Shown piece by piece: positions 26,760-35,800 of a stretch of 64,000 nt of DNA (within the stretch, counting starts at the first letter, position 1; each line of letters starts with the position of its first letter). Position numbers and translations under genes: made by a program. The stretch comes from Eximiradius sp. (lineage in GTDB: Bacteria > Bacteroidota > Ignavibacteria > Kapaibacteriales > UBA2268): the NCBI GenBank assembly GCA_937127445.1, contig CAKZLY010000013.1, forward strand, positions 62,001 through 126,000, read 5' to 3'. The notes below the pieces were generated by a model. The model was not told where the DNA came from, did not search any database, and was given only the letters and a program-made list of their open reading frames with translations.

Positions 26760-27932
26760 ATGACGGCATATATTCTTTCAGCCAAAAGAACTCCAATAGG
26801 CGCATTTATGGGTGCATTATCAAACTCGACAGCTCCTCAGCTGGGTGCTGAAGCAATCAAAGTAGCAATAGAGCAATCGGCTGTACGGAAAGAAGATATC
26901 AACGAAGTGATAATGGGGAATGTGCTTATTGGTGGAGTTGGTCAGGCACCAGCCCGGCAAGCAGCAATTTTTGCAAATTTGCCTTATTCGGTCGAGTGTA
27001 TGACAATCAATAAGGTCTGTGGTAGCGGGCTAAAATCTGTAATGCTTGCCGAACAGGCAATCCGTTGCGGTGATGCCGATGTAATTGTGGCTGGTGGGCA
27101 AGAATCTATGTCCAATGCACCATACTTTTTGCAAAAGGCTCGTTCGGGCTATAAAATGGGAAACTCTGAACTCATTGATATGATGATTTATGACGGACTT
27201 TGGGATATTTATAGCCAATCGCATATGGGATTACTGGCTGAAAAGTGTGCCGAAGAATACAATATCTCACGTCAGGAACAAGATGAATACGCAATATTAA
27301 GCTACAAGCGAGCACTTGAAGCCCAAGCAAATGACTATTTTGCAGACGAAATTATACCAATCAAAGCAAGTATTGGAAAAGAATTGGTTACAATAAACAA
27401 AGATGAAGAGCCAGAAAAAGTAAAATTCGATAAAATACCTCAATTAAAACCTGTATTCAAAAAAGATGGCACAATAACAGCTGCAAATGCTTCCTCAATT
27501 GACGACGGAGCTGCAGCATTGGTAGTCGCATCAGAAACATATGTCCGTAGTAATAATTTGAAGCCTCTGGCAAAAATCATTGCTCACGTTTCTTTTTCTG
27601 ATGCACCCGAGTGGTTTACCACTGCCCCAGCCTCTGCAATTAAAAAAGCGATAAAAAAGGCAAATCTTGATATAAACGACATTGACTTGTTCGAAATAAA
27701 CGAAGCTTTTGCTGTTGTTCCGCTATATGCAATAAAATCTTTGAATATCCCGATAGAAAAAATAAACATTAGCGGTGGAGCTGTATCTCTTGGTCATCCA
27801 ATAGGGGCATCGGGTGCGAGAATTCTTACAACACTTATTTATGCACTTCGGAGAAACAATAAAAAGCTTGGTATTGCCTCGCTTTGCATTGGTGGAGGAG
27901 AGGCAAACGCTATGATTATTGAAATAGTGTAA
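26760..27932 (+). CDS. Acetyl-CoA C-acyltransferase (thiolase)
   Basis: 390 residues, the standard thiolase length. The acyl-accepting C87 lies in NKVCGSGLKSV. H346 is in GHPIGASGAR and the proton-shuttling C376 is in CIGGGEANAM. Wording such as GGQESMSNAPY is closest to biosynthetic acetyl-CoA acetyltransferases, which join two acetyl-CoA, but degradative thiolases are similar. There are no neighbouring beta-oxidation genes to decide. A 229-bp AT-rich divergent region separates it from the PAS sensor. Confidence 0.93.
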   Translation: MTAYILSAKRTPIGAFMGALSNSTAPQLGAEAIKVAIEQSAVRKEDINEVIMGNVLIGGVGQAPARQAAIFANLPYSVECMTINKVCGSGLKSVMLAEQAIRCGDADVIVAGGQESMSNAPYFLQKARSGYKMGNSELIDMMIYDGLWDIYSQSHMGLLAEKCAEEYNISRQEQDEYAILSYKRALEAQANDYFADEIIPIKASIGKELVTINKDEEPEKVKFDKIPQLKPVFKKDGTITAANASSIDDGAAALVVASETYVRSNNLKPLAKIIAHVSFSDAPEWFTTAPASAIKKAIKKANLDINDIDLFEINEAFAVVPLYAIKSLNIPIEKINISGGAVSLGHPIGASGARILTTLIYALRRNNKKLGIASLCIGGGEANAMIIEIV

Positions 27933-27997
27933 TTTTGCTTTTATATATTTTGTTTTATTCATATTTTAATATATGTATTATTTTGCTCAGCAATAAT

Positions 27998-28735
27998 ATG
28001 CCTTTAATTGAAGAATTTAATCGTCACGGGAATTTTCTTTTCCGATATAGGAGTATGCTTCCGTTAGTAGCTTTTTTAACAGCTTTGGGTATTTTCATCT
28101 TCAACAAAATATATTCAAGGCCGAACCTTACAGGATTAAGCGATTTGTATATACTATCTTGCTTTGCAGTAAGTATGGTAGGCTTTGCAATTCGTGTATA
28201 TACTGTTGGACATACACCCGACCGGACATCTGGAAGAAACACAAAAGAGCAGGTTGCCGACCGGCTGAACACCACAGGTTCTTATTCACTTGTTCGTCAT
28301 CCACTATATCTTGGAAATTTCTTTATGTGGCTCGGACTGGCAATGCTCAGTAACAGTGTTTGGTTCGTGGTTGTTTTTATTTTAGGTTTCTGGTTGTATT
28401 ATGAAAGAATAATGTTTGCAGAAGAGATGTTTTTGCGCACAAAATTTGGTGATGATTACATTAATTGGGCATCGAAGGTACCAGCTTTTGTTCCAAATTT
28501 ACGGAATTGGATGCCTCCCGACACTAAATTTAGAATTAAAAAAGTATTACGAAAAGAAAAAGATGGATTTGTTGCTGTTGTTTTGATTGTGTTTATTTTT
28601 AATTTTATTCAGGAATACGGAAGAGTTAAGGCGTTCGATCATTTTGATATATGGTTCTTTTTGACAATTTCGGCAATTATTGTTTACGCAGTATTGCAAT
28701 TTTTGAAGAAGAAAACTCAAATTTTGAAAGATTAA
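27998..28735 (+). CDS. Isoprenylcysteine carboxyl methyltransferase-family membrane protein
   Basis: 245 residues from the ATG at 27998; an in-frame TTG at 27935 would add 21 residues. About five hydrophobic segments surround the family motif SLVRHPLYLGNFFMW and the later YYERIMFAEEMFLRTKFG. This is the SAM-dependent integral-membrane methyltransferase fold shared by ICMT and phospholipid methyltransferases. The substrate is unknown in bacteria. An extra C-terminal membrane pair follows. Its stop shares TTAA with the convergent gene at 28732. Confidence 0.8.
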   Translation: MPLIEEFNRHGNFLFRYRSMLPLVAFLTALGIFIFNKIYSRPNLTGLSDLYILSCFAVSMVGFAIRVYTVGHTPDRTSGRNTKEQVADRLNTTGSYSLVRHPLYLGNFFMWLGLAMLSNSVWFVVVFILGFWLYYERIMFAEEMFLRTKFGDDYINWASKVPAFVPNLRNWMPPDTKFRIKKVLRKEKDGFVAVVLIVFIFNFIQEYGRVKAFDHFDIWFFLTISAIIVYAVLQFLKKKTQILKD

Positions 28736-29103
28736 TCATTATTGAACCTTAAAGTAAACATTTTTGCACGTTTTCCTTCGAGCAAGGACATATCGGGCGG
28801 CAGAAAAGTGCTACGTATAACGCAGACACCACTCGTTTGGTCTAAACGTTTTGCCCAGAGATAGAGGAATTTGGCTTTATCCTCGAACTTGCAAATTTTA
28901 CCGTTCTCTGTTACTTCTACGTTAAGATTATCGACTTCATAAAAATACATATGCCGCCACATTGGAAGTTTTTCGTCAATGAATCGCTTCATAAAAAAAG
29001 TAATGTAGCGTGCTTCGAATTTAAAAAGATGGGTTACTTCGTCAGTAACAAAAGCTAAAATTACCCGTCCGGCAAATTGCATTTTGAATTCGCTACAAGT
29101 CAT
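28732..29103 (-). CDS. Uncharacterised protein
   Basis: 123 residues from the ATG at 29103, chosen because it has AAGG just upstream and overlaps the preceding gene by only 11 bp. The frame is open further to 29178, with a cysteine-rich start I consider unlikely. The chain is soluble-looking, with strands such as GRVILAFVTDEV and a charged middle, ending in AKMFTLRFNND. I do not recognise a family. It is the last of a four-gene run behind two S24 peptidases, so a link to that pair is possible. Confidence 0.6.
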   Translation of the reverse strand: MTCSEFKMQFAGRVILAFVTDEVTHLFKFEARYITFFMKRFIDEKLPMWRHMYFYEVDNLNVEVTENGKICKFEDKAKFLYLWAKRLDQTSGVCVIRSTFLPPDMSLLEGKRAKMFTLRFNND

Positions 29104-29530
29104 TGCCTTGCTGCTTAATTGATTGATTCCTATCAGTTTGCAGGTCTTTGAGAATGGACAAATCGTGCGACAAATCAATTAAATTTGCCACTGCCCCATT
29201 GGTATCTACGAAATAAGTTTCGTCGAAACGCTTTTTGATTTGTTCGTCGGCATCATCTACGGCAGTACGCAGAAGATGCCGCAATTCTTCGATTGAAGAA
29301 ATAAACTGAGTTTTTATAGAATCGGCACTATTGCCTATAGATTTTTTGGAAGTCTTGTATAATTGGAAAACGCTTTTTCCTGTGAAAATAAGCTTATTAG
29401 CAAAAGCAAAGTCGCCACGGCTTGCAGAAATTTCCAGAAGCACTTCTAAATCATTCTTTTTTCGAAGCCCCGATTCAGAATAAGCTTCGAGAAAATCAAT
29501 CACACGCCGAGTATCTTCTGAAATATTCAT
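29093..29530 (-). CDS. Uncharacterised helical protein
   Basis: 145 residues, mostly helical and charged with no signal peptide or membrane segment. The N-terminus (MNISEDTRRVIDFLEAY) and the segment FISSIEELRHLLRTAVDDADEQI suggest helix bundles. No motif or family is recognised. The gene starts 2 bp after the stop of the S24 peptidase at 29533 and overlaps the downstream gene by 11 bp, so all three are probably translated from one message. Confidence 0.7.
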   Translation of the reverse strand: MNISEDTRRVIDFLEAYSESGLRKKNDLEVLLEISASRGDFAFANKLIFTGKSVFQLYKTSKKSIGNSADSIKTQFISSIEELRHLLRTAVDDADEQIKKRFDETYFVDTNGAVANLIDLSHDLSILKDLQTDRNQSIKQQGNDL

Positions 29531-29532
29531 TG

Positions 29533-29958
29533 CTACACCATATTATGAATGCAATGGCGTACTATACCAAGAATCTCGAACTGCCAATCTGGAAATATCT
29601 CTATAGGGAAGAATCTTTTGTTAGCCGAAAACAAATACACTTTCCCATTAATCAAGCGAAAAATTTTCACAAGCATTTCGCCGTTTAGCGAAGCTATAAC
29701 AATATCACCATCTTTTGGGTAGTTGTTTTTTTCAACAATCAGAATATCGCCATCGAAAATGTTCTCCTCTATCATACTTTCGCCAGAAACTTGCACCATA
29801 TAATAATTTCCTTTACTTGGAAGAAGCAAGCGAACTAAATCAAGTGAATTAATTTTTTCTGCAACAACTGGTTTGCCACCGGCTTTAAACTGCGCCGGCA
29901 GAACAGGAGCTTCGTAATAGAATTTTTCTTTTATTTCCGGTAATTTTTTTGCTCGCAT
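29533..29958 (-). CDS. LexA/UmuD-like S24 family peptidase without DNA-binding domain
   Basis: 141 residues. The C-terminal S24 fold has the serine S61 in VSGESMIEENIFDGDILIVE and the lysine K98 in GEMLVKIF, the Ser-Lys dyad. An Ala-Gly pair at 26-27 (FKAGGK) sits where LexA-like proteins self-cleave. The N-terminal helix-turn-helix of LexA is absent, so it looks like UmuD or a phage-repressor catalytic remnant. It lies 63 bp downstream of a second S24 gene. No umuC is adjacent. Confidence 0.85.
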   Translation of the reverse strand: MRAKKLPEIKEKFYYEAPVLPAQFKAGGKPVVAEKINSLDLVRLLLPSKGNYYMVQVSGESMIEENIFDGDILIVEKNNYPKDGDIVIASLNGEMLVKIFRLINGKVYLFSANKRFFPIEIFPDWQFEILGIVRHCIHNMV

Positions 29959-30021
29959 AATAATTCATTTATCCAAATAATAACAAAACAATATCTCCGA
30001 ATAATCAATTACTATGCCGAA

Positions 30022-30453
30022 TTATAGAGAATGAATAATTTTTGTAACAACTCCGAGCAATATAAATTCGACGTAACCATCTATTTTTAGAGGAAGAAAT
30101 TGATTATCAGCTGATTGCAAATATGGAACATCGCCAAATTTACGAAAAACTTTAATTGTTAGTTCGCCGCTGATAGAGGATAGAACAAGTTTTCCGTCGG
30201 TTGGCTCGATAACGGTATCTACAATTAAAATATCGCCATCACAAATACCGAAATGGCGAAGCGACTCACCATTAACGCGAGCGAAAAATGTTGCAGCAGG
30301 ATGCTGAACAAGAAATTCATTAAGATCAATTTCGCTTTCGATTGTCTGGTCGACTGGTGTCGGAGTTCCTGCCGAAACACTCATCAAATATAAAGGAAGC
30401 TTTTTATATTCACCTGAACTTGTCTGATACCCAATAAGTTGAATTGTTTCCAT
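30022..30453 (-). CDS. UmuD-like S24 family peptidase
   Basis: 143 residues. EIDLNEFLVQHPAATFFARVNGES is very close to UmuD wording. S64 is in NGESLRHFGICDGDILIVD and K101 in GELTIKVF. An Ala-Gly pair at 28-29 is a plausible self-cleavage site. UmuD' with UmuC forms translesion polymerase V under SOS control; no umuC is next to it. The usual GDSM around the serine is GESL here. It is the first of a four-gene minus-strand run. Confidence 0.88.
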   Translation of the reverse strand: METIQLIGYQTSSGEYKKLPLYLMSVSAGTPTPVDQTIESEIDLNEFLVQHPAATFFARVNGESLRHFGICDGDILIVDTVIEPTDGKLVLSSISGELTIKVFRKFGDVPYLQSADNQFLPLKIDGYVEFILLGVVTKIIHSL

Positions 30454-30534
30454 CTTTATGCTCGAAAAATACTAATAATATTCGATAAATTAAGTAAATC
30501 TTAAGAAATAATCAAATTATTATTTATGTCAGAT

Positions 30535-31740
30535 TTAGACGTTTAAAAAGATGAGTTTTTGATATTCTTCGAGAATAATTTTAACGTTTGTTTTCCAACT
30601 ATAATTTGCACGTATATAATCAGCGGCAGACTTGCCAAGAATAGAGAGCATTTGCTTATTTCGGAGCAAAGCCAAAATGCTATTGGTTGTATCTTCGGCA
30701 GAATTTGCACGCACAAGTCCTTGTGCCTTCCCGGCAGAAATGCCTTGTGCAGCAATATCTGTTGCAACAACAGGCAAACCTGTTGCCATCGCTTCCAGAA
30801 TTTTGACACGAACACCTGCCCCAACAAACAACGGTGCAATATATAGAGTTGCTTTTTGCAAACAAGGGACAATATCCTCGACATAGCCTATTGGACAAAC
30901 ACCCAGGCGAGCATAGTTTCGAAGTTTTTCGGGTAAACCTTTTCCGTAGAGATTTAGTTTAACACCAGATAATTCATTTTTGAGCTTTGGCATAACATTT
31001 TCGATGAACCAGACCAAACCATCTACATTAGGCTGCCACTTATAAGTGGTTGCGATAGCAAGCGTTTTGCTTTCGCGATTGCTCATATCAGCGTATTTAA
31101 ATTTTTCGCAATCGACACCAACGGGAACACACAAAATATTTGCATTGGGCGAAAGCTGGCGAGCTAATTCTGCTTCGTTTTCAGTAATGGCAAAGCAAGC
31201 ATCTACCGCAGACATAATTTCGATTTCTGCTTTTTTGAGTGCTTCTGCTTGTTGTCTAATGAACAATTTTTTGGGATTTGTATCGTTAAGATTTTCAGCA
31301 TAGCGCTGCCATATCATAAATTCAATGTTATGAAGACGGAGCCCAACGGGTATTCCAAATTTGCGACCAAGGACAATCCCAAGTCTTGCCATTGCTGTGT
31401 GGTCGCAATGGATAACGTCGTAGCGCTCTTGTTCGCAAAGAGCAGATAAATATTCCAGTACTTTTGCCGAATAATGCTTGTTTAAATACAGTGAAGAGTT
31501 AGTTATAAATGCAAGAAATGCTCCAAACAATGAATTTTTAGGAATATGCGGATAAATAGTAACTTTCCCGTATTGTTTTGCTTCGTCTAAGGCATTATCG
31601 CTAATTTTGACATCTTCGAAAGCGAACAAATGCACCTCGCATCCCAAACGGCTCAAATTGATAAATATATTAGCTATGCCTATTTTCCCACCGTCATCCA
31701 AAGGAAACGGAAAACGAGGTGCAAGTTGCAAAATTTTCAA
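30535..31740 (-). CDS. Family 4 (GT-B) glycosyltransferase
   Basis: 401 residues. It transfers a sugar from an activated donor, probably to an envelope glycan; the acceptor is unknown. The N-terminal LAPRFPFPLDDGGKIGIAN is typical of GT4 enzymes, and the donor-binding part holds the GT4 motif with E316 in GAGVRVKILEAMATGLPVVAT. A GLRLHNIEFMIWQRYA segment is common in this subgroup. It stands 23 bp downstream of the aminotransferase gene at 31764, possibly co-transcribed. No other polysaccharide genes surround it. Confidence 0.88.
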   Translation of the reverse strand: MKILQLAPRFPFPLDDGGKIGIANIFINLSRLGCEVHLFAFEDVKISDNALDEAKQYGKVTIYPHIPKNSLFGAFLAFITNSSLYLNKHYSAKVLEYLSALCEQERYDVIHCDHTAMARLGIVLGRKFGIPVGLRLHNIEFMIWQRYAENLNDTNPKKLFIRQQAEALKKAEIEIMSAVDACFAITENEAELARQLSPNANILCVPVGVDCEKFKYADMSNRESKTLAIATTYKWQPNVDGLVWFIENVMPKLKNELSGVKLNLYGKGLPEKLRNYARLGVCPIGYVEDIVPCLQKATLYIAPLFVGAGVRVKILEAMATGLPVVATDIAAQGISAGKAQGLVRANSAEDTTNSILALLRNKQMLSILGKSAADYIRANYSWKTNVKIILEEYQKLIFLNV

Positions 31741-31763
31741 AAATGCCTCAATTTAAATCAAAC

Positions 31764-32963
31764 TTATAATACTTTATATTTTGCATAAAATTCTGCAATG
31801 CGATCAAATGCTTTGTTCAGAATTTCTTCGGGTGGCAGAATAACAATTCGGAAGTGATGCGAACCAGGTTTCTGGCCAAACCCACTTCCCGGAACAACTA
31901 CAACACCTGTTTCTTTGAGCAATTCTTTACAGAAATCGTTATCATCTTCAACTTCAATTGACGGGAAAGCATAGAAGGCACCATCAGGACGAACAAGCGA
32001 AATACCTGGAATAGTAGCAAGTTTGTTCATTGTGATTTCGAGCCTATTTTTCAGTCGGTTATTTACATCGGTAAGATGGGACTGGTCGCCGTCCAAAGCC
32101 GCAATGATTGAGTGTTGCTCGGGGTGGTTAGCCGAAACACGTGCACGAAGTAGCTTATTGATAGCATCAATATAATCGCTCAGAACTGAACGGTTGCCAC
32201 TGACAACGCCCCAACCTAAACGAAAACCAGGAGCAATATAATTTTTGGATAATCCCGAGAATGTAATGCAAGAAACCTCTTGATTAAGAGATGCTATCGA
32301 AATAAATTCTTTTTCCCCAAATATTAATTTATCATAGATTTCATCAGCTATGATAACCAAATTGTGTTCCAAAGCTAAATCAATAATTTTTAGTAATGTT
32401 TCTTTCTTGCAAACCGAACCTGTTGGATTGTTCGGATTAATAAGAACGATAGCACGAGTTTTATCATTAATCTTTGATTTAATATCTTCAATATCGGGTT
32501 GCCAGCCGTTTTCTTCGTCAAGATAGTAGGGATTGGAAACAAGTTCAAGCTTACTTTGGACTGCTGTGTATAGCGGATAGCCGGGAGTCGGCATAAGGAA
32601 ATTTTCGCCGGGGTTGAGCAATGCAGTCAAACAAATTTCAATTGCTTCGCTTGCACCTGTTGTAATGAAAACATCTAAAATGTTTTTAATTCCTTTGCGT
32701 TCAGCATCGCGAACAATAGCGTCAATAGCAGGTTTGATACCGCTCGATGGAGCATAGCCGTTTTTGTTTTCGAGCATTGCTTTGTAAGTAGCTTCGATAA
32801 CGTGCTTTGGCGTAACAAAATCATAAACGTTTGGGTCGCCAATATTCAGATAAAGCAATTCCTTGCCACTTTTCTTTACTTCTTCTGCCAGAACGATAAT
32901 ATCACGAATTGCGTAAGTTACATTATGTGTTTTACTCGCGGGTTTGATTTTAATATCTTTCAT
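31764..32963 (-). CDS. PLP-dependent class I/II aminotransferase
   Basis: 399 residues. The PLP lysine K240 lies in FSGLSKNYIAPGFRLGW, NPNNPTG is at 176-182, and IADEIYDKL at 205-213 carries the cofactor aspartate. The APGFRLGW wording and overall pattern resemble the AlaA/AlaT-type alanine aminotransferases, but aspartate or aromatic aminotransferase activity is not excluded. It begins a two-gene run with the glycosyltransferase. The 192 bases upstream hold the terminator of the surface-protein gene ending at 33156. Confidence 0.9.
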   Translation of the reverse strand: MKDIKIKPASKTHNVTYAIRDIIVLAEEVKKSGKELLYLNIGDPNVYDFVTPKHVIEATYKAMLENKNGYAPSSGIKPAIDAIVRDAERKGIKNILDVFITTGASEAIEICLTALLNPGENFLMPTPGYPLYTAVQSKLELVSNPYYLDEENGWQPDIEDIKSKINDKTRAIVLINPNNPTGSVCKKETLLKIIDLALEHNLVIIADEIYDKLIFGEKEFISIASLNQEVSCITFSGLSKNYIAPGFRLGWGVVSGNRSVLSDYIDAINKLLRARVSANHPEQHSIIAALDGDQSHLTDVNNRLKNRLEITMNKLATIPGISLVRPDGAFYAFPSIEVEDDNDFCKELLKETGVVVVPGSGFGQKPGSHHFRIVILPPEEILNKAFDRIAEFYAKYKVL

Positions 32964-33100
32964 AAATCACCAAGTCAATAAAAATTCACAAAAAATATTT
33001 ACAAAGTTACCGAAAATTAATAGATTAAAAAATTGAAATAAAAAAGAATAATTGATAATAGATTACTAAAAAAATAAAAAAGAAAAGATTTACCACTTTC

Positions 33101-33131
33101 AAAAAAAAAAGCTACACGCAAAAAGTGCAGC
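33101..33131 (-). terminator. Rho-independent terminator after the 33156 gene
   Basis: On the minus strand GCTGCAC (33131-33125), a short loop, then GTGTAGC (33117-33111) pairs with one G-T wobble. It is followed directly by ten T (33110-33101). It lies 25 bases past the stop of the T9SS-domain protein. Confidence 0.85.
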
Positions 33132-33155
33132 CTGCCGAATTACTTAAATTATAAA

Positions 33156-35762
33156 TCACCTGACGACAACAACCCTTTTGTTCGCAAGGAAAGAACCATT
33201 GCGAAGAACAACAAAATACACACCGCTCGGAATGCTACTTATATCAAGTTTAATTACGCTGTCTGGTGAATTGTGAACCTGGCGAACAAGCAAACCTCCG
33301 TTTTGGTTGTAGAGTTCAATTTCTACGGTCCCGCCTGAAAGTTCACCGTATGAAATAAACAGTTCTTCCGTTGCTGGTTGTGGAGTGATTGTCAGAGAAG
33401 TAGTTTCATATTCCACAACACCTTTGAGCATAAGAATTGCATCTGTTTCGTATCTAAGAGTTTGTTGTAGTTCTCCAACTGATAAATTACGTGTTTCTGC
33501 AATTTGAAGACTGCCTATTGCCTGATCTTTACGGCTCCATACCTTTACAATAAGTTCCTCGCCTTCGTAAGCACCATCTTTTTCTGGTGTAAAATCATCG
33601 TTGCCCCAAACGACCACACCACGCGATCCTTCCTGCCATACACTTGAACCTACAAGCAAGCCATCGCGAGTGAAAATGCCTACTTCGTCGCCATCTTGAA
33701 TATTTGAAATTTCCATCGGAATTACTGCGGTTTTACCTGTGATATGATTTTTTCGGATAAATACGGATGGCTCAATAAAACTGTTCTTTGATGTAACTGT
33801 TTTAGTTGCTGAATTAGCTGGATATACTAATCTTGCACCTTGTATCATTTTTATCATATATCCTTTTCCTGGCTCTAATGTTTGCAAAGTATTGAAAAAT
33901 GGCGGATGATATACTTGCCCATAGATGGACTTCACCTGCAATATTTTATTTAATATGCTTGATAATGCAGATGTCAATGACATCGAAGAAGTCCTTGGGT
34001 AAGGCAACCAATACCAATTCGTAGATAAAAATATTGGCAAAGCCTGGGGGGTAATCTTAATTCCATATATTGGCAATGTTGCCTGGCTGGACAGACGAAG
34101 CTGATAAGCGTGAAATCTATTCCACTGGCTAAGTGATGATGAAAATGGCGGAGAATAAACAAGTCCATAGTTATTTCTCATTATCTGCAATTTTTGAGAT
34201 ATAGGGGACATTAAGTATGAAATGTTTAATAAATCAGGTAAAACATAACTAGAAATCATATTCCATCCAGTATTTAAGGAAATATTGTGCGTTATTTTTA
34301 CTATTGCACGAATGGTATCAATCAAAGTGATACCGTTCGGTTGGTAAGTGCTCAAACCTGATGTAATATTGAAATCGGCGTAGTGTTCGGATAATGTTTG
34401 AGCGTCCCAGACTTTAATAATATATGTTTCGCCCGAAGAAAAACCCTCTTTTGTATTTTGCGTATAATCATCATCTCCCCAAACAACTATACCAAAGTTT
34501 TGTCCATTCCATATCATATATCCGGCACATTTCTCAACGCTTTCATCAAGACAAAACACACCAATAGCATCTCCATTTGAAATGTTCCTATCGTCAATTT
34601 TATATACTCCGTTTGGGTTTAATCCAATAACTGCATAATTGCCCGTATTATTAGTATAATTCCAATTATCCGGAAGCGGAATTGAAAGGGTTGTAAAACT
34701 CCACACCGAAGACCAAGCTGATGTGCCATTCGAATTTGATGCTCTCACTCGCCAATAATACGTCGTGCTATACGATAAATTGCTCAACTGCCGGCTTGTC
34801 CCTGTTGTTTGTTCATCTATCAATGTTGTGCTAAACGTATTGCTTGCTGACACCTGCACCTGATAACTTGTCGCATTCGATGAAGCCTGCCATTCTAATG
34901 TCGGTGATATCGATACACCGCTTGCATTGTTCGCTGGAGACAATAACACCGGCACCGATAGCGGTGCTTGCTGCGTTGTAAAACTCCACACCGAAGACCA
35001 AGCTGATGTGCCACTCGAATTTGATGCTCTCACTCGCCAATAATACGTCGTGCTATACGATAAATTGCTCAACTGCCGGCTTGTCCCTGTTGTTTGTTCA
35101 TCTATCAATGTTGTGCTAAACGTATTGCTTGCTGACACCTGCACCTGATAACTTGTCGCATTCGATGAAGCCTGCCATTCTAATGTCGGTGATATCGATA
35201 CACCGCTTGCATTGTTTGCTGGAGACAGCAAATTTGGAACACCTGGTTGTGGAGGAGCTGGAATAATTGCACCATTGATAAAATTTAAATTAACAGAACC
35301 ATACAATGTGCCAAAATTATTATCAACTAGGGTCTCCGTTAGCCCAGATGTTCCCCAGGTTAGAGGGACTGTACCTGTGCTATTGTAATAAACATTGATG
35401 TAGAACAAAACATAACCGTTTGGAAAACTAACATCGTTGAAATTTGAAACCATCCAGGTGTTGCTAATGATAGTTGGATCGTACTCCAAATTACCCTGCC
35501 ACTCGTTAGGATTTGTTAATGAACCATACGAAAAACCGACATTTGCGCCTGTTTTAGTAATACCGCTGGTATGAAAAATATAAAATTGTCCCACACCAAT
35601 GGCATTTGTACCATTAGCACCACTAATACTTATTGGAATTGAAATTAATTGCCCCGGCGCCGCTTGAATTGTTCCAATTGTAAGAGTAATTGTATTCTGC
35701 GAGAACAGATTTGCCGGCATCAAGTAAAATAATATCAGCAGAGGTATTACAATTTTTTTCAT
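33156..35762 (-). CDS. Secreted cohesin-like / FnIII protein with T9SS type A sorting domain
   Basis: 868 residues. A signal peptide (MKKIVIPLLILFYLMPANLFSQ) is followed by a beta-rich domain (about 24-170). Its pattern TLTIGTIQAAPGQLISIPIS resembles cohesin domains. Two nearly identical fibronectin-III-like repeats of 95 residues follow (about 180-365), then a middle region with two copies of a WNxxxxGIVVWGDDDYT-like block. The C-terminal 80 residues form a T9SS type A sorting domain (PQPATEELFIS to GVYFVVLRNGSFLANKRVVVVR). It is exported across the outer membrane and probably anchored at the surface. The ligand is unknown. Its 5' neighbour carries a dockerin-like end. Confidence 0.8.
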   Translation of the reverse strand: MKKIVIPLLILFYLMPANLFSQNTITLTIGTIQAAPGQLISIPISISGANGTNAIGVGQFYIFHTSGITKTGANVGFSYGSLTNPNEWQGNLEYDPTIISNTWMVSNFNDVSFPNGYVLFYINVYYNSTGTVPLTWGTSGLTETLVDNNFGTLYGSVNLNFINGAIIPAPPQPGVPNLLSPANNASGVSISPTLEWQASSNATSYQVQVSASNTFSTTLIDEQTTGTSRQLSNLSYSTTYYWRVRASNSSGTSAWSSVWSFTTQQAPLSVPVLLSPANNASGVSISPTLEWQASSNATSYQVQVSASNTFSTTLIDEQTTGTSRQLSNLSYSTTYYWRVRASNSNGTSAWSSVWSFTTLSIPLPDNWNYTNNTGNYAVIGLNPNGVYKIDDRNISNGDAIGVFCLDESVEKCAGYMIWNGQNFGIVVWGDDDYTQNTKEGFSSGETYIIKVWDAQTLSEHYADFNITSGLSTYQPNGITLIDTIRAIVKITHNISLNTGWNMISSYVLPDLLNISYLMSPISQKLQIMRNNYGLVYSPPFSSSLSQWNRFHAYQLRLSSQATLPIYGIKITPQALPIFLSTNWYWLPYPRTSSMSLTSALSSILNKILQVKSIYGQVYHPPFFNTLQTLEPGKGYMIKMIQGARLVYPANSATKTVTSKNSFIEPSVFIRKNHITGKTAVIPMEISNIQDGDEVGIFTRDGLLVGSSVWQEGSRGVVVWGNDDFTPEKDGAYEGEELIVKVWSRKDQAIGSLQIAETRNLSVGELQQTLRYETDAILMLKGVVEYETTSLTITPQPATEELFISYGELSGGTVEIELYNQNGGLLVRQVHNSPDSVIKLDISSIPSGVYFVVLRNGSFLANKRVVVVR
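34690..35227 (-). repeat. Tandem 285-bp repeat inside the FnIII region
   Basis: The 253-bp core at 34690-34942 recurs at 34975-35227, a period of 285 bp (95 codons). The two copies differ at only a few bases, including CCATTCG versus CCACTCG and TTCGCT versus TTTGCT. Near-identity at silent positions means recent duplication or gene conversion of a fibronectin-III-like module. Confidence 0.9.
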
Positions 35763-35800
35763 AGTTGAAATTTATTATTAGTTGAACATATCTCAATTAT

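Noticed and set aside
34690-35227. Long direct repeat as a possible mobile element
   Set aside because: No terminal inverted repeats or transposase; the 285-bp period encodes one FnIII-like module in frame.
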